Below, in pieces: positions 44,955 to 52,829 of a DNA stretch of 61,515 nucleotides. Made by a program: the position numbers and the translations under genes. Source of the stretch: Oscillospiraceae bacterium (GTDB lineage: Bacteria > Bacillota > Clostridia > Oscillospirales > Oscillospiraceae); NCBI GenBank assembly GCA_017516925.1, contig JAFXAQ010000001.1, positions 1 to 61,515 of the forward strand. Reading direction: 5' to 3'. The first letter of the stretch is position 1. Every line of letters begins with the position of its first letter. The notes beneath the pieces were generated by a model. The model was not told the origin of the DNA. It was given only the letters and a program-made list of their open reading frames with translations, and did no database searches.

Positions 44955-45482
44955 ATGGATAAACACGCTAAAAAGTTCGTAATGGCAGGAATCCTTCTGG
45001 CCCTGGGGTTGGTCCTTCCTTTTCTCACCTTGCAAATAAAGGAAATCGGCGATTCCTTGCTTCCGATGCATCTTCCTGTGATGCTCTGCGGGATATTCTG
45101 TGGCTGGAAATACGGTCTTGTATGCGGATTGCTTCTGCCATTTATGCGGTCAATGCTTTTTGGAATGCCCCCGATGTATCCCAATGCAGTCTGGATGGCG
45201 CTGGAGCTTGCCGGCTATGGCTGTACAGTATCAATACTATACACCGGCATATTTAAAAACCGCTTTTGGTGCATCTATCCCAGTTTGGTAATCGCAATGG
45301 TGCTCGGTCGAATTATATGGGGTTTGTCAAAATTGGCGTTGCTTGGATTAAGTGGTCAAGCTTTCACCTTTGGAATGTTCCTCACGCAAGGCTTCGTTGA
45401 TGCTGTTCCCGGAATTATCCTACAGCTTATTTTAATCCCATTTTTGGTGAAAATGCAAGAAAAGGCGGTTGGGGCTATTTAA
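44955..45482 (+). CDS. ECF transporter S component (vitamin or cofactor uptake), substrate unassigned
   Basis: 175 residues, six hydrophobic segments. ATG 44955 follows TTGGAGG. The sequence LLPMHLPVMLCGIFCGWKYG and FGMPPMYPNAVWMALELAGYG has the look of substrate-binding S components of energy-coupling factor transporters. No EcfA/EcfT genes are next to it, so it would share a common module elsewhere. Leader too short for a riboswitch; ligand unknown. Confidence 0.85.
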   Translation: MDKHAKKFVMAGILLALGLVLPFLTLQIKEIGDSLLPMHLPVMLCGIFCGWKYGLVCGLLLPFMRSMLFGMPPMYPNAVWMALELAGYGCTVSILYTGIFKNRFWCIYPSLVIAMVLGRIIWGLSKLALLGLSGQAFTFGMFLTQGFVDAVPGIILQLILIPFLVKMQEKAVGAI

Positions 45483-45505
45483 CGCTCCAACCGCCTTATA
45501 TTCTT
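45461..45505. terminator. Bidirectional terminator
   Basis: AAGGCGGTTGG pairs with CCAACCGCCTT across a short loop; shared by the ECF gene and the fructokinase gene. Confidence 0.8.
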
Positions 45506-46454
45506 ATTGCATACGGGACAACACTGTGTCGTAATCCGGAACACTGGAAATGCCGCCAGGCTTGGTAGTGGAAAGTCCTGCACTGGTACAGGCAAAGGAA
45601 ACCACATCCCGCAGTTCCGCCTCGTTCAGCACATCCACAGGCTTATCCAACTGCAACAGCTTCCAGACAGCGCTGCCGCCGAAAATATCGCCTGCGCCGG
45701 TGGTATCCACAACATGAATACCGGAAAGACCGGGAACCATTCCCTGGGCTGTTTTATTCCGGAAGATGCAGCCGTCTGGTCCGCAGGTGACAAATACCAG
45801 CTTTACACCGAAATGGTCCAGAATGTGCTGTGCACCCTCAACAGGCTTCAGTCCAAACAGGAATTTCACCTCTTCATCACTGATTTTGACTACATCAGCC
45901 TGAGAAAGTCCCCACAAAAGCTGCTCCTTTGCCTCCTGCATATCCTTCCACAGGGGCTTGCGCAGGTTGGGGTCATAGGTAATCAGCTTGCCCTTGCTTT
46001 TTGCGTAGGAAACTGCCTGATAGGTTGCGCTTCTGGCAGGTTCGTTGGTTAAAGACAATGTGCCGAAATGGAACACCTTTGCATCATCAATCAGAGAGAG
46101 CTTCAATTCCTCAAAGGTCATACAGGTATCTGCACCGGGCTTTCTGGCGAAGGAAAATTCCCGGTCACCTGTTGCGTCCAGCGTTACAAAAGCCAAGGTT
46201 GTGAATACATCCTCTGCGGCAATCAAGCCACTGGTGTCAATGTCTGCTTTTTCCAGAGTAGCAGTCAAAAGTTTCCCAAAGGCATCGGTGCCCACCTTGC
46301 CCAGTAGCGCTGTCTTTGCACCGAACTTCGCCAGCGCAGCAAGAAAATTGGCTGGGGCTCCACCAGGATGCGCCGCCATCGTGGGATAGCCGTCAACATC
46401 TGCGCTGACACAGGTAAAGTCAATGAGCAATTCGCCCAGTGCCACTACATCCAT
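45504..46454 (-). CDS. Fructokinase-type PfkB carbohydrate kinase
   Basis: 316 residues. The PfkB fold is evident from the N-terminal GGAPANFLAALAKFG and C-terminal DTTGAGDIFGGSAV, which holds the catalytic aspartate (GAGD). The overall pattern is like bacterial fructokinases, giving fructose-6-phosphate. It follows the mannose/lyxose isomerase gene, which would provide fructose. Last gene of a three-gene mannoside module. Confidence 0.92.
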   Translation of the reverse strand: MDVVALGELLIDFTCVSADVDGYPTMAAHPGGAPANFLAALAKFGAKTALLGKVGTDAFGKLLTATLEKADIDTSGLIAAEDVFTTLAFVTLDATGDREFSFARKPGADTCMTFEELKLSLIDDAKVFHFGTLSLTNEPARSATYQAVSYAKSKGKLITYDPNLRKPLWKDMQEAKEQLLWGLSQADVVKISDEEVKFLFGLKPVEGAQHILDHFGVKLVFVTCGPDGCIFRNKTAQGMVPGLSGIHVVDTTGAGDIFGGSAVWKLLQLDKPVDVLNEAELRDVVSFACTSAGLSTTKPGGISSVPDYDTVLSRMQ

Positions 46455-46463
46455 ATCTGCACC

Positions 46464-47150
46464 TCACTTCGCAACGGGGTACTCGTTACACAGCAAGCGG
46501 TAAGGAGGCTCGTCCTCCTCGATGGTGGGGAAACGACCCACAGGAGGATTAAAGCGGTTGTCAGTGTTGTCATCGTTACACTGGCTTACCTCTCCCAGCA
46601 GCACAGGACCGGTTCCCTCTTCTACAGAGAAGTCATGGTACAGATACTGCTGAACGTGAATGCTCTCACCGGGAGTTAAGCGAATTTGGGTGCCTGCAGG
46701 AACCGTATAGGTTCTGCCATCGGTGTGCACAGTCACATCGGTTTCGTAGTCAATTTCCTCATTGGGCAGACTGTTATAGACACGGATGAGCACATTACCG
46801 CCGCCACGGTTAATGATATCCTCAGTTTTGTACCAGTGGAAATGGTTCGGCGCATACTGACCTTCCTTCAGGTACAGCAATTTTTCAGCATATACCTTGG
46901 GATACTTGTCAGCCATTGCACGATTGCCGTTACGAATGGTAATCAGAGAAAAACCGAACCTATCGAAGTCGCCCATACCATAGTCCGTAATATCCCAGCC
47001 CAGCATACAGTCACGGACCTCGTCATACTCGTGACCGATGGTCTGCCACTGCTCAGGGGTAAAATGGCAGAAGGGGGGCAGATAGCAGCTATGCTTCTGG
47101 CACATTGCTTCCAGTTCTTTCAGGGCTTTGTTGATTTCAGAACGTTTCAT
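46464..47150 (-). CDS. D-lyxose/D-mannose isomerase (cupin)
   Basis: 228-residue sugar isomerase of the D-lyxose ketol-isomerase family, a cupin barrel with HFHWYKTED and YHDF providing the metal-binding histidines and glutamate. These enzymes interconvert D-mannose with D-fructose and D-lyxose with D-xylulose. Placed between beta-mannosidase and fructokinase, mannose to fructose is the sensible direction. Ten bases separate it from the kinase gene. Confidence 0.9.
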   Translation of the reverse strand: MKRSEINKALKELEAMCQKHSCYLPPFCHFTPEQWQTIGHEYDEVRDCMLGWDITDYGMGDFDRFGFSLITIRNGNRAMADKYPKVYAEKLLYLKEGQYAPNHFHWYKTEDIINRGGGNVLIRVYNSLPNEEIDYETDVTVHTDGRTYTVPAGTQIRLTPGESIHVQQYLYHDFSVEEGTGPVLLGEVSQCNDDNTDNRFNPPVGRFPTIEEDEPPYRLLCNEYPVAK

Positions 47151-47164
47151 AAAAAACCTCCAAA

Positions 47165-49588
47165 TTATCGAATGTCATATACACTGCGAACAGCCAGGTT
47201 CTTAACCTCGCCACGAACTATCTTTACACGGCGCTCGCCGGCATTCATATCGAAATAGTTGTCCTCCAGCAGCGTATCGGCACCAGCCATAATTTCCACA
47301 CTTCTTGCATAGGTCTTTGCAGTCACAATAATTTCATCACCCTCCTGACGCACAGTCAACTGGGGATCCAGGAACTTGAAGTGCTTAGGCTGACTGAACA
47401 GCACACTACCCTGACCGACTTCTTCACCGTTTTCATTGTAAAGCTCGTAAGCATAATAGCAATCATAGAAATCATACTGGGAGAAATCCTGTTCCGGCAG
47501 CCATACAGCGCTGAGCTTGGGGCATTCCACCTGGAAGGTACCTTCTTCGATGACCGAAGCATCCGGACGGCGCAATGACCAATGGGCAGAACCACGGAAA
47601 TCGTTGGGCGTTTCATTGCTTATATTCAGGTGCGCGCTTTTGACCTTGGGCGGAAATTCCTGATTCACATTTGCAGGTGCGGACAGAAGACCTTCTTCGT
47701 GGCAGGAAATCAAAATCGGCGCAAAGAACCGCTTCTCATAATAATGCAACGCCTTCCATCTGCCGAGACTGTCGATAGATGCCCAGCTGGCAACCGGCCA
47801 GCAATCGTTCAGCTGCCAGATCACAGCGCCCATACAGCGTCCACGGTTACGGCGCCAATGCTCCACAGCGTACTGCATAGCCTGCGCCTGCAGAAGCTGA
47901 GAAGCATAGAGCAAGGTAGTAAATTGTCCGGGATACAGATACATCTGCGACATATAATGCAAAATCTTTTCATTTGCAGTTCCGCTCCTCTGATGTCTTT
48001 CCATCATATAGGAAAATACATTTCTATCCTCCGGAATTGTGAAGCTCTCCACTGTTTCCAGACACGGGAACGACTGGAAACCAAATTCTGATGCATAGCG
48101 GAAGAAATGATTGCGGTAATCGGTAAAGGGCAGCAAGCCATGCCAAACCTTCCAATAGTGCACATCGCCGCGATTAGGGTCTTGCGGTGCGTCAAAGCAG
48201 CCGCCACTGCTGGGGCTGGAGGGCCAATAGAAGGTCTGAGGGTCCTCCTGCTTCAAAACCTTTGGTATAATATACTCGAAGATTTTGATGTAATCCGCCT
48301 TATGGCGTTCTGTCACACGGAGAAGTCTTGAGGTTTGATCCTCCAGCTCGTTATTGCCGCACCAAAGTGCAAGGCAAGCGTGATGGCGCAGACGGCGGAT
48401 ATTATCCACAAACTCCGCTGTGATACTCTCCTCAAAATGCTCATCCAGCTCATAGGTGGCGCAGGCGAACATCATATCCTGCCAGACAAGCAGTCCCAGT
48501 TCATCACAAATATCAAAGAAATAATCATCCGGATAGTAACCGCCACCCCAGACACGGATGCTGTTCATATTGGCTGCCTTGGCATCCTCCAGAAGTCTGC
48601 GTGTACGTTCCTGATTAATGCGTGGGAAGATGTTATCTTCCGGGATATAGTCCGCACCCATAGCAAAAATATCCACACCGTTGACACAGTGAGAGAAGCT
48701 CTCGCCCCACTGGTCCTGCTTTTGGGTAACCGTCATTGTACGCAAACCAATGCGTCTTTTCCAGCTATCCAGCTCACCCTCGTCATCGCACAGGGTAACA
48801 CTAACGCTGTAAAGAGGCTGCTCACCAAAGCCCACAGGCCACCAAAGCTGAGGATTATCAATTACAATTTCGCAGGTTTCCCCAGAAGCGGAAAAGGTCT
48901 TGCCATCCGGCGCAGTGACGCAAACTTGTACAGCGCAGTCCTTATCCGCATACTTTGTCAGATTCGTTTTGATATTAAGCTTCACTGTGTCCTGCGTATG
49001 CTCCTGCGTTACATAAACATCACGAATACGGGCAGTTTTCACACCGATAACAGAAATATCGCGCCAGATACCGGCATCCGGAAGATTGGGACCCCAATCC
49101 CAGCCATACATACAGTGCGCCTTCCGCATATGGGGGAAGCCCTTTAGCGCAAAGCCGCTAAAGTCACGCATATACTTATATCCTTCCAATGCTTTTGTCG
49201 GCGAAGAAAGGGTAATAGAGATGGTATTTTCACCAGTGTTAATGCAGTTCTTGATATCAAACTCCCAGGTGCGGTGCATATTATCCGCCGTGCCTACAAT
49301 CTGACCGTTCACAGATACCGTTGCCAACGTGTCAAGACCTTCACAGCGCAGAAGCACCTTATCATTCTCCAACAGAGACTGAGGAACAGAAAAGCTGCGG
49401 AAATATGTAAAGTCATTATCCATCAACCGGAGCGCCTTCTTCTCATTATCCCGATAAAAAGGGTCCTCCATCAGGTTGTTGTTCAGTAAATCATTATAGA
49501 CAGAGCCGGGAACGGTTGCAGGAACATCCTGAAATTCTGTGTTGGTAACGCATAAGCGCCAGTCGCCATTTAAGGATATGGTTTGCAT
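47165..49588 (-). CDS. Glycoside hydrolase family 2 beta-mannosidase
   Basis: 807 residues, cytosolic with no signal peptide. The N-terminal sugar-binding domain opens LNGDWRLCVTN. The GH2 acid/base glutamate is in WCGNNELED and the nucleophile in YASEFGFQS. The closest match in feel is the beta-mannosidase branch, which hydrolyses terminal beta-mannose from mannan fragments. I start at ATG 49588, seven bases after AGAGGAG; the open frame runs on to 49639 but has no ribosome binding site. Its product mannose would feed the next two genes. Confidence 0.9.
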   Translation of the reverse strand: MQTISLNGDWRLCVTNTEFQDVPATVPGSVYNDLLNNNLMEDPFYRDNEKKALRLMDNDFTYFRSFSVPQSLLENDKVLLRCEGLDTLATVSVNGQIVGTADNMHRTWEFDIKNCINTGENTISITLSSPTKALEGYKYMRDFSGFALKGFPHMRKAHCMYGWDWGPNLPDAGIWRDISVIGVKTARIRDVYVTQEHTQDTVKLNIKTNLTKYADKDCAVQVCVTAPDGKTFSASGETCEIVIDNPQLWWPVGFGEQPLYSVSVTLCDDEGELDSWKRRIGLRTMTVTQKQDQWGESFSHCVNGVDIFAMGADYIPEDNIFPRINQERTRRLLEDAKAANMNSIRVWGGGYYPDDYFFDICDELGLLVWQDMMFACATYELDEHFEESITAEFVDNIRRLRHHACLALWCGNNELEDQTSRLLRVTERHKADYIKIFEYIIPKVLKQEDPQTFYWPSSPSSGGCFDAPQDPNRGDVHYWKVWHGLLPFTDYRNHFFRYASEFGFQSFPCLETVESFTIPEDRNVFSYMMERHQRSGTANEKILHYMSQMYLYPGQFTTLLYASQLLQAQAMQYAVEHWRRNRGRCMGAVIWQLNDCWPVASWASIDSLGRWKALHYYEKRFFAPILISCHEEGLLSAPANVNQEFPPKVKSAHLNISNETPNDFRGSAHWSLRRPDASVIEEGTFQVECPKLSAVWLPEQDFSQYDFYDCYYAYELYNENGEEVGQGSVLFSQPKHFKFLDPQLTVRQEGDEIIVTAKTYARSVEIMAGADTLLEDNYFDMNAGERRVKIVRGEVKNLAVRSVYDIR

Positions 49589-49627
49589 AATGATTCTCCT
49601 CTCAGTGTGCTTTTTTCCACTATGTTC

Positions 49628-49655
49628 ATTATAGACCATTTATCTGATATTGCAA
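49628..49655 (-). promoter_or_regulatory. Promoter for the mannoside operon
   Basis: On the minus strand TTGCAA (49655-49650), 16 bp, TATAAT (49633-49628), 40 bp before the beta-mannosidase start. Confidence 0.7.
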
Positions 49656-49696
49656 ATGGAATCTACACTTTTTATATAAGATTTTCCACAATTTCC

Positions 49697-50545
49697 TCAG
49701 GGATTGCAGCAACCTGCAGGGATATATCCAAATAACAGCGCATCCTCCCTGCTCCCATAGAAGTTCTCACGGTTTTCACTTTTCACACCCTGTCCCTGTT
49801 TACAGTCTGCACTATGAAATTTCTTCGAGTTAATATTGAGAATGTAATAGGTTTCCACTGCTATGGTTGCGATTTCATCACGATAGGATTGCATACTCTG
49901 ACCGGTTTTATAATCAATCAGCACCCCGGGCTGATGGTTATAGGCATAAATGTGGAAACAGATGCCTGCGCCGTCATCCTCTACAGACTTTGCCTCTATA
50001 CGAACTCCCTCCGCAACGAGACAGTCGTCTGTGTATTCCGGAGTTACCCGGTAAAGCACATGATTTCCGGTTTCTTTTATGTAGTCGGCAACCATATTTT
50101 CAAAGGGCAGCATACCCTCAACATTTAAAAACCTTGTGCCGGTTATCAGATTTCGCTCATTGGCATTTTCTCCGGCAAGTTGAAAACCAATTAAATGACA
50201 GCGGTTATAGAGCACGCCGCCGTCCACAAAATCATAGGATGCCTGCACCCATCCGGAGGGCTTTATGTGGCTGATACTCTCCCGCTGCTCTGTTGGCATC
50301 AGTTCCTCACCCAGGCACGCTCTCGCAACGCCGCACCTGCCCAGTCTGTCAAGGGGAGAATACCATTCATAGGCCAGGATTGTCATCTCATCCTCGGTAA
50401 AATCCGGCTGATTCTCATTGATTATGCAATAAGCCTCACCGGAATATGGCGGAAAGGTCTGTTGGGGTTCCGTATTCTGCAAATTGCAGGCAGAAAACAG
50501 CAGCATCAATGCAAACAGGCACAACAATACGCTATTTTTTCTCAT
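49697..50545 (-). CDS. Secreted DNA/RNA non-specific endonuclease lipoprotein with Ada-like tail
   Basis: 282 residues. The signal peptide ends in a lipobox (LLFSAC, cysteine near 21). The middle has the NucA-type nuclease core: YNRCHLIGFQLAGENANERNLI with the catalytic histidine, and FENMVADYIKE. The C-terminus (ILNINSKKFHSADCKQGQG, ENFYGSREDALLFGYIPAGCC) is like the metal-binding tail found in Ada-type domains. It is coupled by an ATGA overlap to a small gene and then radC. DNA degradation or nucleotide uptake at the cell surface is plausible. Confidence 0.85.
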   Translation of the reverse strand: MRKNSVLLCLFALMLLFSACNLQNTEPQQTFPPYSGEAYCIINENQPDFTEDEMTILAYEWYSPLDRLGRCGVARACLGEELMPTEQRESISHIKPSGWVQASYDFVDGGVLYNRCHLIGFQLAGENANERNLITGTRFLNVEGMLPFENMVADYIKETGNHVLYRVTPEYTDDCLVAEGVRIEAKSVEDDGAGICFHIYAYNHQPGVLIDYKTGQSMQSYRDEIATIAVETYYILNINSKKFHSADCKQGQGVKSENRENFYGSREDALLFGYIPAGCCNP

Positions 50546-50940
50546 AAGCAATATTCCTCCAGGGTGATTTTCTCATGAGAATTCCCGGAAAACTCTGCAA
50601 GAACACGGGGTTTCGCCGGAATTTGCGGAAAACGCAAATCGGCTGGATACACTCTGTTCCAACGAAACACATACAGCTGCCGCACCTTTCGCATAAATGG
50701 TCTTATATCCGTTATTTCCGCAAAGCAGCAATCCCCAGCCTCCGCCTTATCAAGAAAATCCTCAGCAACTTGGATATTTCCCGGGGTATTTGCAAACAAA
50801 TAACCGGAGTAGTTGTTCATCCAAAGCGTGCAGCCTCGGGAGAGTTCCAGAATTTTCTCGGTAACAATCAAATCCGAGCTCTGTCGACGATTATGAAATG
50901 CCATGCCGTTTTTATCATCCAGGCATACAATCATTCGCAT
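50542..50940 (-). CDS. Small protein between radC and the nuclease gene, unknown
   Basis: 132 residues, starting MRMIVCLDDKNGMAFHNRRQS. A LDD-type first strand and a conserved-looking CTLWMNNYSGYLF segment are visible. Such proteins occur next to radC in Clostridia and are sometimes named after ribonuclease Z without evidence. No catalytic motif recognised. The start overlaps the end of radC by 10 bases and the stop overlaps the nuclease start, so the three are co-translated. Confidence 0.78.
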   Translation of the reverse strand: MRMIVCLDDKNGMAFHNRRQSSDLIVTEKILELSRGCTLWMNNYSGYLFANTPGNIQVAEDFLDKAEAGDCCFAEITDIRPFMRKVRQLYVFRWNRVYPADLRFPQIPAKPRVLAEFSGNSHEKITLEEYCL

Positions 50941-51650
50941 GGCATACCCTCTTGCATTAAAGAAGGAATATTCACAGGATTAAAATAATTGGAGTGTACC
51001 ATAGATACAAAATCATTATCAGCTACCACCACGTGATCCAACAACACAACATCCACAAATTGTAAGGCACCGGCTATCCGGTAGGTTGCCAGGACATCAT
51101 CTTCAGAAGGAACGGCAACACCACTGGTATGATTGTGAGCCAAAACAACAGAGGACGCTTTCTCCGTCAAGGCTACATCGACAATTTTCCGAATGGAAAC
51201 TCTGGTGCTGTTTACATCGCCCTCTTCAATTTCACGGCAGGAAATCACCTTGCGCTTTGCATCCAGGCATAACAAGTATACTGTTTCGTTGGCTAAGCCG
51301 TTAAAAAACGGAACAAGGTACTCACCGCACTGGTCAAGAGAATTCAGGATACTGGTTTGCTGTGAGCGCTTTACGTGATAATAACGCTCCAGCTGTTTAA
51401 TCAAGGACAGAAAAACAGCCGCATTTTCTCCCATACCTGCGACCTTTTTCAGTTCCTTCACCGGCGCATCAATCACCTGAGGCAAGCTACCAAAGCGATT
51501 TAATAAATTATGCGCAATTTCGTTGGTATCCCTTTGGGGAATTGCGTAAAACAACAACAGCTCCAGAACCTGGTGCTCATTAAAGCCATCCAAACCCTCT
51601 CTGGAAAACCGTTCCTTTACCCGGGCACGATGACCCTGATGTACAGACAT
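50931..51650 (-). CDS. radC: RadC-family JAB/JAMM-domain protein
   Basis: 239 residues. A helix-hairpin-helix-like N-terminus (about 35-80, GSLPQVIDAPVKELKKVAG) is followed by a JAMM metalloprotease-like fold with HNHTSGVAVPSEDD (HxH, then serine and aspartate). The family is named for DNA repair but its role there is doubtful. First gene of a three-gene overlapping unit ending with a secreted nuclease. Confidence 0.93.
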   Translation of the reverse strand: MSVHQGHRARVKERFSREGLDGFNEHQVLELLLFYAIPQRDTNEIAHNLLNRFGSLPQVIDAPVKELKKVAGMGENAAVFLSLIKQLERYYHVKRSQQTSILNSLDQCGEYLVPFFNGLANETVYLLCLDAKRKVISCREIEEGDVNSTRVSIRKIVDVALTEKASSVVLAHNHTSGVAVPSEDDVLATYRIAGALQFVDVVLLDHVVVADNDFVSMVHSNYFNPVNIPSLMQEGMPCE

Positions 51651-51740
51651 AAAATTACCTCCTTAGATTTATCTTGCTATTTTCAGGTAATTACGCTAAA
51701 ATATAAAAAAAGTCGAAATTTGTCGACAGGAGGACCAAAA

Positions 51741-52796
51741 ATGGAACAGCAGGAATTCTTAAATGCCCTGAACTTCCCGGCTTTTACTGTAAAAGACGGA
51801 AAAATTGTTCAGGCCAATCTCCCTGCCCTGCAGCATAATATCGAAGTGGGAACTCCCATTACTGCATATATTCACACAGGTATGCAGGAGTATGAGGAAT
51901 TATCCTCCGGCAAACTCTGTTTGGGGCTTCGTATCAATAACATACCCTGTAACGCCTGTGTCACTTGTGTGGATGACAGACATCTCTTCTGTCTGGAAAC
52001 AGAATTTGCAGAACCCGAATTCCGAGCTTTTTCTCTGGCTGCCCAGCACCTGCGGGAGCCGTTAAGCGGCGCAATGTATGGCGCTGAGCTGCTACTTTCT
52101 GAGTTGGAGGAAAATACTGCGGCGAAAGAAAAGCTCGCTCGGTTAAACAAGCATTTATACAGGCTTCTACGGACAGTTACCAATATGTCTGACGCTGCCT
52201 TGTATCGAACACAACAGCTTCAACGGCAGGAACTTGTGGATATTACCGCAATCGCCCGGGAAGTTTTCGAAAAGGCTGCTAACCTTGCTCAAAAAGCTGA
52301 AAGAGTTCTGGAGTACAAGCTACCCAAAAACAGCATTTTCTCTCTGGCTGACCGCCAGAAGCTGGAACGGGGCATTTTGAATATGATTTCCAATGCCCTG
52401 AAGTATTCTCCCGCTGATAGCGCTGTGCTTGCAGAATTAAAGTGCTCTAATAACCGGCTTTATTTCACTGTGGAAAATGCTATAAAGCAAAGCATTTCAG
52501 ACAATCCCTTTTCCAGATATCTCAGGGAGCCGGGTATTGAGTGCTGCGAAAACGGTATCGGCTTGGGTATGACAATTGTACAGTCCGTGGCAACCACCCA
52601 CAACGGAACAGTTCTTTTGGAGCAGACAAAGAAGAATACCGTGAGAATTACCCTTGCCATAACAGTTCAAACCAGCAACTCCCTGATGTTCCGTTCCCCT
52701 GTACTGTACCCTACCGATTATGCAGGTGGATTGGACACGGCACTTTTGGAACTGTGTGACATCCTCCCGGATAACCTGTTTGCCGATAGCGAGTGA
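51741..52796 (+). CDS. Soluble histidine-kinase-like ATPase lacking the usual phospho-histidine
   Basis: 351 residues from ATG 51741 (AGGAGG upstream). No membrane segment. Residues 1-95 are PAS-like (LNFPAFTVKDGKIVQAN). The dimerisation helix reads AAQHLREPLSG (100-110), where the usual SHELRTPL histidine is Q102 and H103 falls one residue later. The ATPase core has the N-box NMISNALKYSP (214-223) and the glycine box GIGLGMTIV (272-280). A C-terminal 50-residue tail follows. No response regulator gene is adjacent. It may be a pseudokinase or a shifted-histidine kinase. Confidence 0.75.
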   Translation: MEQQEFLNALNFPAFTVKDGKIVQANLPALQHNIEVGTPITAYIHTGMQEYEELSSGKLCLGLRINNIPCNACVTCVDDRHLFCLETEFAEPEFRAFSLAAQHLREPLSGAMYGAELLLSELEENTAAKEKLARLNKHLYRLLRTVTNMSDAALYRTQQLQRQELVDITAIAREVFEKAANLAQKAERVLEYKLPKNSIFSLADRQKLERGILNMISNALKYSPADSAVLAELKCSNNRLYFTVENAIKQSISDNPFSRYLREPGIECCENGIGLGMTIVQSVATTHNGTVLLEQTKKNTVRITLAITVQTSNSLMFRSPVLYPTDYAGGLDTALLELCDILPDNLFADSE

Positions 52797-52800
52797 TTTG

Positions 52801-52829
52801 TGCCCCCGACATTTGTCGGGGGTTATTCT
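52801..52829. terminator. Bidirectional terminator
   Basis: CCCCCGACA-TT-TGTCGGGGG followed by TTATTC, between the kinase-like gene and uvrA. Confidence 0.85.

Noticed and set aside
44898..44955. Riboswitch ahead of the ECF S-component gene
   Set aside because: The promoter leaves a leader of about 28 bases, too short for an aptamer.
48335..49147. 270-codon plus-strand frame opposite the beta-mannosidase gene
   Set aside because: Antisense shadow of a clear GH2 gene; no start signals.
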